Shown piece by piece: positions 47,442 through 61,800 of a stretch of 64,000 nucleotides of DNA. The DNA is taken from the NCBI GenBank assembly GCA_022453515.1, contig JAJNNY010000091.1, forward strand, positions 53,230 through 117,229, in the 5' to 3' direction. Numbering within the stretch: the first letter of the stretch is position 1; every line of letters starts with the position of its first letter. The stretch comes from Astrocystis sublimbata (taxonomy: Eukaryota > Ascomycota > Sordariomycetes > Xylariales > Xylariaceae). Under the pieces are notes generated by a model. It had not been told where the DNA came from, made no database searches, and worked only from the letters and a program-made list of their open reading frames with translations. The position numbers and the translations under genes are program-made.

Positions 47442-48594
47442 CTACATAGCCGTGCTTAGATGCGCAGGCGTGACCTTCGGATCCGTCGAAGTCGTAAGAC
47501 CACTCAGCGGAAAGCCCGGGCCCTGCGAAGACGTGAGCACGACCTCGACCAGATCCTTCCTGGCCTTGTCCTCCAAGATCTCGATGCCGTTCTTGACGGA
47601 GCCGATAAGGATCTTGATGTTCTCCGACAGCTGCTTGGGGGTGAACTGGATATTGCCGATGGGCATGCGGATGGTCCCGACCCTCTCCCTGTAGTTCTCG
47701 GCGCCGACCATTTCGTGCATCATGCTAATCACACTCCTGGTGATGGTGTTGGTCTTGATCGAGGGCATGAGGCCCTTGGGACCGAGGATGCGGCCCAGGC
47801 CGGCCTTCTTCAGGGCCGGCTCCGAGTCGACGTGGCAGATGAGGCGGTTGAAGGGCAGCTTGTTCGCGTTGTCCTTGATGATGGCGAACAGCGAGTCCTC
47901 GCCGAAGGCGACGGCGCCGGCGGTGCGGGCCTCGTGCATGGCGCCCGACCCCTCCTTGCAGATGACGGCGATGCGCGTGTCGTTCTTGACCGGGTAGGGC
48001 AGGCGGATGCGGTCGCGCAGCACGGGGCCGTTCTTGGTGGTGCGGATCTTGAGCGACAGCTCGTACGTCGACCACGCGGGGGGGCGGCCGACTTCAGCGG
48101 CGCGGAGGTATCTTTGATTTTTCAAACGTTTATCGTTAACCAACGGATCCCTCTTCATGTAATACGCCAACACGCAAACACACACTCTCTCCTTTCTTCT
48201 TCTTCTCTCTCCGCCCCCCCTCCCTTCTCTACTACTACTACCAAAAGTGACATGACATCGAATGGACTGACTCAACTCACCTCATGGCGTCGCACAGCGA
48301 GAACTGCTCCTCCTTGCTCGGGGCGGCGTACTTGTATTCCTTGAAGCGCAGCTGCCTCCGCTTCTTCTTGAGCTTCTCCTTCTCGCGCTCGCGGGCCTGC
48401 ATGACCCGCGTGCCGGCGCTCTTCCATCGCAGTTGTTGCTGGGCTATCGTCGGTGGTATCCTTGTGGTGACGGCCGGGGTCGACAGTGTTATTCTGGGTA
48501 TCGTGCTGGCGGCGGCGGCTGTCGGCCTCCTGGCCATGGAGGAGGAGAGGTTCAGCCTCGCCATGGCGGCGATGCACTGGTTTGGTGTGGCCAT
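47442..48594 (-). CDS. MRPL1: mitochondrial ribosomal protein uL1m (right-arm copy)
   Basis: Exact mirror of 41581-42733: exons on the minus strand 48594-48281 and 48111-47442, same 169-nt intron, 327 aa. The translation and the intron length are identical, with the same Arg/Ser/Ala-rich targeting region and the L1 signature GRILGPKGLMPS. Nothing in the sequence separates the copies functionally. If the palindrome is an assembly artefact this is the same gene counted twice. Confidence 0.9.
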
Positions 48595-49304
48595 GGCAGG
48601 GTCTGCGTGTGTATATGTATTTGATTGGGGCGTGGGGTGGCAATATGCCTCGTCCTCGTGGGTTGTTGTCGTCGGCGCTCGTGAGGATCTCTGGTATGGC
48701 GGTTTAATAGCTTCAAAGTCTGATGGGCTAAAATCAGACCTGGGTCAAGAGGTACCTTGTACCTAGATCGGACCAGGCTTGCTAGGGTCGCGAATTGGGA
48801 CAAGGGAAAGATGAAATGATCTGGGGCAGAAAAAAAGATGGATACCTGACATGCCAGGCCACAGTCGATAGGCCTTATCGTTATCGTGGTCCATGGTCAT
48901 GCTTATCGCCTTATCGCAGAGCTCCCCTCGTCACTCTCACTGACCTGCGTGCTAGCCAGCCAGTGACCCCGCCATGCGACACACGGCAACCCCGCCACGC
49001 CATGAGCCATGCCGATGCTTTTTTTGACCCCGCCACGATCAATCAAATCGACTGACTGAGGGTCTGTGATGACGGACTACCCAATTGTTACTAAAACACT
49101 TTATCCTTGACTCAATTATAAGACGACGTCGGGGTCAGCTACCAACCCCCAACTTCCAACTCTCAACCCAACATACAAGTGCAGCTTGAGTTGACATTCT
49201 TTTTCTTCTACGCTTCTGATTATACTATTGCAAGCGGAATTGGTCTTCTTCTTTAACTTCACAACCCGTGGTGCACGTGCATTGTATCCATCACGGCTTC
49301 CAAC
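48595..49304. other. bidirectional promoter region (uL1m / GUS1), right-arm copy
   Basis: Mirror of 40871-41580. No gene seen. Confidence 0.55.
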
Positions 49305-51335
49305 ATGAAGGTCGACGAGCTCGTGGCCATCTCCGAGTCGCTCGGCGGCGACTTCAAGTCCATCGAGCCCCATCTCATCCGCCTCGAGAAGCACCTGACC
49401 CTGCGCACATACCTGTCCGGCTACACCCTCAGCGAGTTCGACCACAAGATCTGGGTCGCCATCAAGAGCAACCGCGTCGCCGTCTCCTTCGTGCGCAAGG
49501 GCTCCTACGTCAACCTGCAACGCTGGTTCATCTTCGTCGAGCAGACCCATCCCGAGATCCAGACCGAGGTCAAGGCCGCCGACAACGTGCGCAAGGCCAA
49601 GGTCCAGGCCGCGAGTCGCGCCGGTGCCAGCTACAACTTGGCCCTGCAGGACACCGAAAAGGGGGTCGTGTGTCGATTCTTACCCGAGCCATCGTGAGTA
49701 AATAGTGGAATAGATATTCAGCTTTGGGAAGAGTACTGGGTTTGTGCTTGTGCTGATCGAGAGACCAGGGGATATCTTCACATTGGACACGCCAAGGCAG
49801 CTCTACTAAGCGACTACTTCGCCCACCAGGCCTACGATGGCAAGCTGCGTCTGCGACTCGACGACACGTGAGTAGTCTTGCTTTCATACTCGCTCCAATC
49901 TGCGGGGAGAGTAATACTAATGGTAGTGATCAGCAACCCAAGCAAGGAGAAGGAGGAGTTCCAGGATGCCATTGTCGAAGATCTCGCTCTCATGGGCGTC
50001 AAGCCCGACTCCCTCACCTACACATCCGACTACTTTGACCACCTGTACGATGTCTGCATTGGACTGATCAAGAGCGGCGACGCCTACGCCGACGACACCG
50101 ACGTCGAGACCATGCGCGATGAGAGAGGAAGGGGCATCGAGTCCAAGAGGAGGCAGCGGACCGTCGAGGAAAACCTCAACATTTTCGAGCAGATGAAGAA
50201 CGCTACTGAAGAAGGACTCAAGAATTGCATCCGCGCCAAGATCAGCGTCGACAACCCCAACAAGGCCATGCGCGACCCCGTCATCTACCGCTGCAACCCC
50301 AACGACGCCCACCACCGCACCGGCACCAAGTGGAAGATCTACCCGACCTACGACCTGGCCTGCCCCGTCGTCGACAGCCTCGAGGGCGTCACCCACGCCC
50401 TCAGGTCGACCGAGTACACCGACCGCAACCCCCAGTTCCAGTGGTTCCTCGACACCCTCAAGCTGCGCCAGGTCTACATGTGGGACTTCTCCCGCATGAA
50501 CTTCATCCGCACCTTCCTGTCCAAGCGCAAGCTGGCCAAGCTCGTCGACAACGGCAAGGTCTGGGGCTGGGACGACCCGCGCATGCCCACCATCCGCGGC
50601 GTGCGCCGCCGCGGCATGACCATCCCCGCCCTGCGCGACTTCATCCTCAAGCAGGGGCCCTCGCGCAACGTCGTCACCATGGACTGGACCAGCTTCTGGG
50701 CCGCCAACAAGAAGGAGATCGACCCCGTCGCGCCCCGACACACCGCCATCCTCAAGAAGGACGCCGTCAAGGTCAGTATCACGGGCGAGGGCGTCCCCGC
50801 CGAGCCCCGCTCCGAGGACAAGCCGCTGCACCCCAAGAACCCGGCCGTCGGCACCAAGAAGGTCGCCTTCAGCAAGGACATCCTGCTCGAGCAGGAGGAC
50901 GCCAAGACCTTCGCCGAAGGCGAGGAGATCACGCTGATGCAGTGGGGCAACGCGTTCGTGCGCAACCAGGCTGCGGACACTACGACTCCCGTCGCCAATC
51001 TGACATGCGAGCTGAACTTGCAAGGCGACGTGCGCTCCACCAGCAAGAAAGTCACCTGGCTCTCTACCCTCGGGCAGACCTTGGTCGAGGCTGAGTTATG
51101 GGAGTTTGATTACCTGATTACGAAAGATAAGCTGGAGGAAGACGATGATTTGGAGAAATACCTGAACCCCACCACGGCGAGGATGGAGGAGGCGCTCTGT
51201 GATGAGGGGGTAAAGGGCTTGAAGAGGGATGATATTATTCAGTTGGAACGGAAGGGGTATTTTAGGGTTGATAGGGCTTTTGGGGATGGGGGGAAGGTTG
51301 TGTTGTTTGAGATCCCGACGGGGAAGAGTAAGTGA
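49305..51335 (+). CDS. GUS1: glutamyl-tRNA synthetase, cytosolic type (right-arm copy)
   Basis: Exons 49305-49693, 49769-49867 and 49934-51335; 629 aa, translation identical to the left copy. The intron phases were solved here: CCA TC|G restores PSGYLHIGH, and GAC GAC AC|C restores DDTNPSK, both conserved junctions. HIGH is at residues 134-137 and the KMSKS-like LSKRK at 358-362. The last 40 codons change from C-ending to G/T-rich usage, as in the left copy. It is the upstream neighbour, in the same direction, of the large Sel1-like gene, but 7.5 kb away. Confidence 0.93.
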
Positions 51336-54300
51336 GTGAGTTGGTGAGTGGGTAGAGGAAAAGTGAGTGAGTAGAAGGAGTATAGAGATGTTGAGGAAAA
51401 GAGGTGGATAGACTCGATGTGAGGGGTTATTCGAGAGTCGATGTGAGATGTGGTATACGAGTACTATGGTCACCTGAGTCAAAGTCAAAGTCAATAAGAC
51501 ATGTGAGGACGAAATCAAAATGAAATGAATTGGCTCTCTCTAATACAAGCCTCAGCACTTGTTTTACATGCCCACTATTGCGATCGTATTATATTAAGAT
51601 ATCGGCGCATTTCCTGTTGTTATAGCGTTAGTCTGATATAGTATGCTTTGCTATCCTTACTATCCTTTCTCCTACTTGCTTTGTCTCTTTCTACCTTATC
51701 TAACATCATTTTAAACTTCATGTTTACTAACTTCCTAGTACTTACTCTGCTGGTGTGTGGTTATGTGTCACTATTTTGTTTCTATTTGACCCCTAGCTTG
51801 TGACCCGAGATCTAGGTATTACATGGGTACACATTTTAACATGATGTTGCAGAGTCTACCCGTTCTAGGTGGGTATGTAGGAGTTTTAGCTATCTCTTTC
51901 ATGAGCTGCATTAGGAGGGAGATGAGTTGATAGAAATGTGAGTGTAAAAAGTGAAAATAAGAATGGAAAGGAGGAAAGGAGGAAAAGAGGAAAAAGAAAG
52001 AAGTGCTTTCCCTCCAAGTTCTACTCTCATTCTTGATGATAGATCATGGAACTGCTCATGATTATACGGTATTCTCTGTCTATATAATATTATTAGTACT
52101 ATTACAGTTATCATAGAGCTGCTTTTATTAAGCAGTAATACACATATAAGGGGTCTCGTTCTGTTTGAAATCAAATACCTCATAATATTCTATTATACCT
52201 GGGTATGTAGGTAGTAGGTCCCTCGCATGAAGGCATTCTGGAATCGCTGAATGTATCAGTATCTGCTTTAGCATATGAGTGTGTGAGTGCCAGTATGTAC
52301 TAGTAGGTATGTACGCATCTCAACAAGGCAAAGTCAAAGTCCCAATACGCCCAGTTAGGCACGCATGAATATGCCATGTCATGTCATGCGATGCGATGCA
52401 AGGCGATGGATATGTGATCGATCCCCAATGCGTCGCGTCGCGCTGCCCATCCATCCATACATCCACTCCCTGCCATGCAAACGCACAGATCTATTCGACT
52501 TGGGCGAACCAAGCTACCAACCAACCAACCAACCAAACCAAGCTATAGAGCTACGGAGCTTGCTACTCACTTGCTCGCAGCGAAAAAGTTTTCCTATCCC
52601 ATTCCGGTAAGTAGGAAAGGAAGCAAGGAAGGGGAAAAAGAAGAAGGAGAGAGAGAATGCATCCCTTCTCACAAATGTATTGATGCCCGACCTTGCCTAC
52701 ATACATGGACATACACACATACATACACAGACAGGTAGGCATAGGTATAGGTAGTATAAGTATGGTATGCAGAGAGGTCGAGCAAGGAAGTACAAGGCAA
52801 ACGAACGACAAGTTCACCCCCTGAAAGATAAACACACGAACTACATGTTCAACCCAGCCCATCCCAGTCCCATAACACTCGTACCTGCGCAAGCGCGCAA
52901 GAGCTGTACGTATATATATCTTGCTAGTCAGTCTACCGATACTGGAATCGCGTCAGGCGCAGCGTTCATATAGTACTGGGTATCCAAGTATAGATTCAAA
53001 TACATGTAGACACCCATGGGGTAGGCTTAGGTGGTTGTATCTCGGTGATCGTAGATCTATTCTTCTGTTCATCACTACCTAGGTGTTCAAGTTCTAGATT
53101 CTGAGTATCCGCTGGGTGACTCAAATTACTGACTCACTGAATCACTGACTCAATAGCCAGTAGTAGTATGACCAGTAGAAGTTTTAATGCTGGAAGGTTA
53201 GGAAAGCAGGGTAACAGTTCCGTCACATTATGCAAGGTCTTTTTCCCTCCCCTCGTCATCTCATCTCATCTCATCTCAGTTCTCCCCCCCTCCCTTCCCC
53301 ACCCCCCTTCCCTTCCCTTCCCTTCCTTCCTACCCATATGTATGTATATATGCTCCCATGTCTGTCTTTATGGCGTGAGCTTAACAGCCTGCACATAAGC
53401 ACGCAAGCAGCTGCAAGTGTGTGGATGTAAGTCTGCCCAATACAACCTTAAAAGCAGTCATGACTGCCTTAACTGCCTACTTCGGGAAACCAGTTCAGCA
53501 ACAACAATGCTCCATTAGGCACGATCTGAAACACGCAGCTCATTCTGCCTCTTTTCTGGCATGTGCGTCGTCTGATGTTTACTTGTTTACATCGTCCACA
53601 TTCGCTGGATCACTAGATCACCAGACCTCGATCTCGACCTCGATCTCAAGCTAAATCTGTCCTCTGGTACAGTAGAGTACATACAACCAAAACCACATAC
53701 AGACCATACAGACCTAGACCTAATATACATGAATTTTTTTTTTTCAGATTATCGCGACGTGTCACATGCCCATGGGGCGGGTCGGCCCGCGTTGAAACCT
53801 TTTCAATACTGCTACTGCTGCGCTGTCTTACTTACGCACTAGGCACTGCGTCAGCCTGGAATAAATCTGAATAACCTGATGGACAAAGAAGAAAGTCAGG
53901 CAGGACAGAGCAGGTAAGCAAAGCAGTGACGAAAAGTGCGGCACGATTCGCACTCGGCGAATATCGGGCCGTCACGAGGTTGCCCTGGGCGTGCGGGTAC
54001 GAACCAAGGGGCAAGCACAAATGATAAGTGATCAGTCAGTACTTTGTTAGTTAGTACCTTGCAGGTCGAAGCTGGACGACGGCCCAATGAGAAAAGATCC
54101 AATGAAAAATAAAACAAGTTGGGGTCATTGCGCGAACCATCAAGCAAGCTGCGGGATCTACTGTATATGTGTAGTGTAAATCGCGTCTTGTCTCGTGACT
54201 TGCTCAGCTTATACCCTGTCATAGGCGTACATCATGTTTATAGCTCTGGTGATCATTGGATAGATGATTTATATGATGAATGCCTTGTCTCGAGTCGCAT

Positions 54301-57300
54301 GTCCTGATCTCAACCACGCGGAATTTTTCGGGCATTGATTGATAGCTGGCTGCCATTGGAACCAACAGCAACGGACTAAGAGACCTCACAGTTGGCTTTG
54401 GCTGCCGAGGTCCAATCATCGAGGTCAAAATTGTAGCGGTCAGCGAGGAGCGAGTTGAACAAAGAATGCCGGGCGGGATAATGGAGGCTAATCCGCATGA
54501 GGAGCTAAGGCTTGACTGCTGCAGTGACTATTCTGTATCCCGTGTCTTAGTTGTCAATACGTTGTAGCTGCTGTGATGGCAGGCAGGCAGCACGGCTCTA
54601 CAACGACAACATGCAGTTAAATTTCCAAACCAAGTCAATCTGTACAACGTATGCTTGTTTCGGAAGTTGGGCCTCGATAACCGGCCGCGCTATACCCCGC
54701 CATGGAGGAAGACGACGACGGCATTGGGAAGGGAAGAGAAGGGAAGCGAAGAATGCGGCTGGGACACTATCGCCGGTACCCTTACAGGTGACGTGCAGGG
54801 TTTCGAGATTGGTACAAGGCTGAAAAAGGGGTATTCGAAGAGGTGCATGGGTCTAACGGCCACGAGGATCTTCGGGATAGGTCCAGGGGCCGCTGGGCGA
54901 GAGGCGGATCGGACGCGGATTGGCCAGACTGGGACGTGGCGGATCCGGTTTGTGCTCACCTTAGGCTCCGTAGAGCCAGGCCGTTCGTCTGATTCCTCAT
55001 CACCATGCCGGCGCATCAGTCATCCACTGCAGCGGCATGCCCAATCCAATGGCGGCGAGGGAGGGAAAAAGGCACAAGACATGCGCGACAGGGCGCCTGA
55101 GTTGCCAGCCAACGATAGACGAGAGGATGCGGGACGTGGATCGACCTAGCGTGCAGCGGCTGGGCTGGCGCGACAAGCTCTTCACTTGCAGGGCTTGCAG
55201 GTGGCTATTTCGATGCGTTGGCAAAGGGGGCAGAGGGGAAGAAGGGAGGGAAAAAAAAAGAGGAGCTGGTTCCTCGAGGGGTTGGCGCGTGGGCGACGTG
55301 GATGGAGTGGATTGGGTGGATGGATATGACGGGTTGGTCTGGGGCCGGGCTCCCCTCGCTCCCCTCCTGACGACGACGTCCGCTCTCGTCCTCTGCCACT
55401 CGCCAGCGAAGGAGCGGGAAACAAAAGAAGCGAGAAAAACAAAAGAGATTCGAGCATAATAAACAGCGGCTATTGCTGACTACCTGGGTACCTGAGCCAG
55501 GAAATGTCGTCCAGCTATGGTCGGTCCATGATCCGGCAACCAGCCGGTTCGGGAAGTGTGGTGAAATGTGAGTTTATGCGATAGGTTAATGCGAAATGGC
55601 GGAGGCGGACCAAAACAGAAAAGCAGCCCGTCTCGCCCGTCTGTTAGACAGCGTCAATCATAGCATGGTGCTAGCAATGCACGATGCAAAGCCAGCGTAG
55701 CAACCCGCTGGCCGCCTCTTCACAGCTGTCAGACACAGGCTGCTGGCTTACTTGGGTAGTAAACCAAAACAAGCTAAGGCCATGAGGCCAGGACCAGAGC
55801 GAGAGCGAAGACCAAATCTCTTGTTTCGTGAGTGCATAATGGTATGATGACGGTGACGAGAAAGACGAGGCGGAAGGCAATAATCAGCAGAAAGGCGGTG
55901 GAAGCGGTGCTTGCGCTGGCAAGTCCAGACTCCAGACTCCAGACTCACCTTACTTCTGTCGGACTGCTTACTTGGTGCGAACAACAGCTCGACGCCTACC
56001 TACTGACCAGCACATCATCTTTGACGTTGTCGTGTCATTCGCACACATACACCACGCTCGCACAGCCGCACCAACACACGCTCGCGCAGTCGGTCAACCA
56101 ACCAGCCAGCTAATCAATCATTTCCAGTCAAGTGCTTGCTTAGTCCCTTCGCCGCACAGTCCGACTGCGTAGTCCGAGCGGGCACGGAGGTCTGAGGGAT
56201 GTGTGTACTTAGTAGGTGCTAGCAAACATGAATGTAAGAATTGTCGGAGAGGACAAACTGGCCTCAATTCTTCGAGGGTTGAGACGAAAGGCGGTGCTGG
56301 TGTTCATATGCTGCCCGGCTCATGCTGTGCTGCCCTCAGCCATGTAGGGATGCTGTCACTCGTGATTGTCGACGTGGATGGGAGGGGGTGGAGGTTGCAG
56401 TGGGAGTGGATGGAATGGATGGAGTTGGATGGGGCCTGGATAGAACTGGCCATGGGCAGATCCGTCGAGGGGTTGCATCTGAGCTACGGAGGCAAGGAGG
56501 TACCGCGAAAGTAGAGAGGGGCTCAACTGCTGTGGCAAGGGACATGTTCGATACCGCAGAGGCGTGGCAGGGGACGTGGCTAGCAGCGATGGCGCACGGC
56601 ATTTGGTCGCACTTGCCCTGCTTGCAGTAAGCCCAGCACTAAGAGAACCCCGCGAAACAGCGAAACACGAAACACACCAACCAACCCGACAACTTCGACT
56701 TACACACACTCACTCACAGTGCACACCACAAACCACACACCACCACCTGCACACACAAACACACACTCACACTCACACCAAATCGAATGTCGCGCATAAT
56801 ATACAGTATCGCCACACTCCAAAACACACTGAGCCACAAACACCTGAGGTTACTAGGCACTGAGTCCAAAAAGAAAGGGAAGTATTCATCCTCCTACCGT
56901 CATCATACACTGTTATTATCAGGTGACGGGGAGCACTGTAGTAGCCATGGTTTCTGTCTGTACTGTAGCACTGTTCAGAAGGGAGGCATCGCCATTGCGG
57001 TCGTCGTGGTTGTATGACATGACGAAAGACATCGTGTCGTATTCTTCGAATTCCCTCAATCAACTTCAGGTTTTTCGTGTCGTTCCCCACAACTTCGACC
57101 CTTTTCGGTCACATCGCACTCAGATTCGAAAGAGGCGAAGACGGTACACCCCAGAGGAGTACCGCTCACCCACCCACTTCACATGCTCGTGATGGTCGTA
57201 TAACACGGTAGATACAACCCAGCACGGTACCGGAACAGAGCCGGGGCAGAAGAGGGAGGCAAAACCAGGACAGGCCCAACATCGTGGCAAACCCATGCGT

Positions 57301-58834
57301 TGCCCGTTACCCTGGTGCTGCTGCTGCGTTGCTCCAAAGCTCCATATTCCATGCGAAGGTTCCATGTTCCATGCTTGCCATGCCTGTTGCTGCAATACAT
57401 ACGCTCGCTACGTACTGTACCTACATCCGTACAGTATCAGCGCAGCATGAACGACAGGCTCGACGAACAATAACACCTACAGCGAACGATGGGCTGGATG
57501 GAGATGGATTCACTCACCATATACACATACACCCACGACACCACGACACCACATACATCCCACCGCATCCCGCAACCCACAAGCTGTGTGACCGTCTTGT
57601 GCCGTGGTCCTGTCATTAGACGGTTCGATATGCGTACTACGTGCTACTAGGTCGTAGCTTAGGCCGTCCAACACACCTCGACACCACATCCCCGTCGCCG
57701 GCGGCGTCGCGGTGCGCTGATTGGGCCCGCCGCCTCTGCTGGCCACGACAGGGGGCGTTGGCGTATCCGCAGCCAGCCATCGCTTCAGTCCAGCTACATG
57801 ACGCTAGCCGCGGACAACGATGCCAAAACCGCCAATACACCTCACTCCTCGTTATAACCCAGTAGCTATACTCCCCATCAGCCATTGTACAGCTGGCCGG
57901 CCAGCACCCAGCGCCCAGCACCCGTGTACTGATACTGATCGACTCTTTCGCATCTTTCTTCTTCCTCGTTTCCCTCTCCAACTTCGACTTTTTTCTTTTT
58001 CTTTTCCAGACTAGTTCATGCCGCTCCCTTCTCTCTTTCTCCAATTTCCATGTTTCAATGTCTTGATTCCCATCATTTTGGACCCTTAGATATCGGAGTA
58101 AAGAGGAGAGCCGTGACCAGGCCCTGAACAGACAGACACACGTACATATATTCATACGTACATACATACATACACATACATATAAGTGAGCATAGGTGAC
58201 GGCATCGCTCACCACCTCTACCAGTCTCTACCTACCTACAATTAATCCACCCACACACACACCCAGGCCCCCAACCAAACACCCAAGGTCCCAAGGTCCC
58301 AGAGTCCCAGGTCGATACCTTGCTGCTACCTTAGCCAGAAGCGAGCCCTACCTTGCCATACGCATTTCTGCTCGAGTCCGAATGTCGCCCTCCGTGGAAA
58401 TGAGCTAAAACGGTCACCCCGCCTTGACCGGCTGCCCTCGACTTCGTCCTGGCCGCCCTATCTATCAACCCTCAACACCTCCCATCTATCCACTTGACTA
58501 CCTCTTTGACAGCCAGCCAGCCAGCCAGGCTAGCTAGGGTAGCTCCGAGAGCTAAGACTGCCTAAGCTCGCTGAATCTCCACCCCGCGCGTGAGCCTGAC
58601 TGTCACGATACACTCCCGTCGTCTTTAACCGACCCAAAGCGAGACTTGTGTCACTGCTTTCTTTCCACTGCTCCCTTCCGAGGCGGAAAGTTCTCTGTCA
58701 ACCCGCACATGCGAATCGAGCATCACCCCGAAACTCTGAGCGGTCGCTACGCTCGCTCGCGCCCGGTCGCACTCTTGCGGGCGCTGCTGCCGTAGACGCT
58801 CACTCGCTGCTAGCCCAGCTTCCTCCCAGGGCTC
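51336..58834. other. 7.5-kb gene-free region, right-arm copy
   Basis: Mirror of 31340-38839, identical except for C6 at 53302-53307 against G7 in the left arm. That one-base change alters the length of a spurious short frame (53168-53398), which supports the view that the frame is not a gene. No supported gene, tRNA or transposon. Confidence 0.55.
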
Positions 58835-61800
58835 ATGATGATTTCCATGCAGCGCTCACTCTCGTCCCCGGTCTGCGTCCATCCAGCTTCCAGTGAGTGA
58901 TCCCGCACGAGACATGGATCCCCGTGCCCTTGCGCCTCGCGCCCCGTAGCAGTGCTTGCTGATCTTTTCATGCGCTGCGCTCTAGCTGTGTCGCCGACCG
59001 CATCGAACCCATCTCGACCCTCGAGTCCTTCGCCCAATGTCCTAGCTGTCACGGCGCAGCCACGGCGCCATCGATCACGAAGCCCTGTGCACTCTGCTCC
59101 GCCGCCCGAGTCCACTGACCCGATAATAGCTGCCAACGACAGCAACAATACCTCTCGTGATGACGTAAAACAGGACGCTGGCACGAGTGTGCCCTTAAAA
59201 CCTTTGGTGGAACAGGCGGCCCCATCCGAACCAAACACGAGCTCGGTCCACGATTCGGCCGCCGTCTCGTCCTCGAGCACGCCTCACTCCGCGTTGAAGG
59301 ATGCACTCAAGGACACCCTCAAGGACAACCGCCAAGATGATGATGACGCCGATGATGAAAATGGACCCGCTCGCAAGCTGCCACAGCCTCTCCTGGCCGA
59401 CGCATCCCAATTCTCGGCGAATTACGTAACCGTGGAGGACGAGGGGACCACCCTCCAAGAGCTGGCCCATCTGGTTCGACTCTCCAAGTATCAGGAGCGC
59501 AAGCGCGCCAGCACGCGCATACGTCTCCAGAGGAGCCTCATCTCGACCGCCCTGTCTGCGCGTCTCACCCGTTGCGGCGAGACCACCCAACGGAATCTGG
59601 CCGATCTGTTCCGGTCCGGTGACACCCACATGTTTGCCAAGGTGTATGATGCCATTCAGGATGTTCGTAATAGTTGCGACGCCACCCGTCGCTTCGCCCT
59701 TTTGGAACCAGACATGGACCACCATCTCCACCACCTGCAGCCGGCCGGCATGGCTTCGTCCGATACATTGGACCATCCCCCTAGTGTTGCTGGGAGCATC
59801 AGTGGCAGCCCTGTCACTCCTTTCCTAGCTGATCTCGACGCCACCTCCAGAGACACCATCCTCCATTTTCTAGCCCAGCTGCGGACCAACCCCGACTATT
59901 TAGCCTCTCGATTGTGTGCCTTAAGTGTGGCCGAGCTCCAAGCTCTCACTGTATATCATGTTGGATTGGATCCTATAGAGTCTGTCTTACCCTTTGGCAG
60001 CGCGCAGTCCAGCGGTCGTGGAAGTGCCAGCACCGCCAATAAAACCTCTGCTAGTGCTGTTGAGCGGCTCCTGTCGTTCCAACGCCACGACCCCTTGTCA
60101 ACCCTCATCTATACTTGTTTTGCCAATTCAGCTGGCCCAGACAGCGCCGAGGACAGGAGAAGAACACAGGTATGGTCAACCGCCTGCGCGCGTCTAATCC
60201 AAGCAGCCCCTGTCGAATACGAAAATGTTCTCGTCGCCATAGTCAACGCTTGGTCGGCTATGCGCGACTGGGCTGGGCGGTCTAGCATGGAATGGTTTAT
60301 CATGAAGGTTTTGAAGGACGGTGCGTTCCTCCTGGACAGGGCTGATGACCCCCAAGGTAACCGATTCCACGACATCGGAGATTGGACCACAAAGGATACC
60401 ATCAGGATTGAGGAATTCTATGACCAAGTCCTGGACGACCTTTTCGACCTACTCGATGATGAAGACGGCACGGGCATCCCAGAGGGCATCATGGAACTAG
60501 GAAATGAGATCCTTCGCCATCTACAGAATCTGGCCCCCTCCAAGGTTGATTCCACAAGGCACTGGTTCGTGTACAAATGGATCTTCTCCAACTGGCTTAC
60601 TGCTGTCCTTATTCATCCTGAGAATTTCGGCATGATGGCCGAGTACAATATCACCGAGTATGGCTGCCAAAGAATACTCAAGAATGTCGCACTCAAGGCT
60701 CGAGACCTGGTCAATGACATGTTAGTACCACACCACTTGGGACAGCCGGTATCCACTCCTTTGAAGATTAAGAAACACATCGAGAACCTCGTAGGTCGGT
60801 TTAAGCCGTCCAGGGCCCAGAAGACGGCGAGACTCCTTCCAGCCAGGTCCATTACCTCCCTGCGAGAGACTGCCGAGGTGCATCCTTTTCTTGTCATTAG
60901 TCCCGCTGATCTTGTTACCTTGGTCAATGCTCTTTTCCCAGAGCGCCGTCCCCAATCTGCCCACTCGAGCGGTGCGCGGTCTGCGGCTCCTTCGCTGTCT
61001 GGGTTTTCCGCTATCTCGCAACCCATCTCTGTAGCGACATCAAGGCGAGAGATGGATAGTGCGTCGGTTTTCGGCATGAGTGTATCGCCTGTGCGTAGCG
61101 AGACCACAGGGTACGAGCCCCTAATTGATCGAACGTTGGGGACGCCTCAACGGTATTCCCCATCTTTTTCGGAAGCGCCTTCGCGCCCGCCGGATAGCTT
61201 TGAGGAAGACGGTCAGAAACTCCGCGCGGCTATGCGTGAAATGACTCGGGTTCTCGGCGCCGACGCCGTACAAGGCTCGTGTCACCCATGTGCCGAGAAA
61301 TGGGCTGTACTATTCGTCTCGGCGGATGGAGAGAGACTCTCCATGCAGATGACTTATGACCCCGATGAGGAAGAAGAGGACGAAGATCCTTCCTCTGCAA
61401 CCAGTGAAGATGAAGAGCCAGAGGAGAAATCCGAACTCAGCAAAGACTACCACCAGCTACGTGATTCTATCTTGAGACTTGTGGAAGACTTCGAGATCCC
61501 ACGTAATCTGGAGGGCGAGGACGCACATACTACGTTCAGCAATCGGGCATCGCGCCTGAAGAAATATCGATCGAAGACTAAGATACTCACGCCGGAGAAG
61601 AACATGAACAGCCGTAATCCTTACCGTAAACGGGACGACACGACCTCCCAGGGGGACCATTCAGTACTGATTGCCATGTTAACGGCAGCGTCCTCGCAAT
61701 CTCGAATTCAGTCGGACTTTGTGTCTGCCCACCTGTACTGGAGAACTCTTCAGCAACTGAACTCACTTGCTTCTCCTTCGCTGCGAAAGAATGGGTTCTC

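Noticed and set aside
54959..55016. Possible first exon (MRRHGDEESDERPG...K followed by GTGAGC) on the minus strand, mirror 35158-35215
   Set aside because: A good donor, but no downstream exon with a continuing, recognisable frame could be found.
57637..58215. 192-codon frame in the gene-free region (mirror 31959-32537)
   Set aside because: Starts inside a TATG microsatellite and is low complexity; no domain or splice support.
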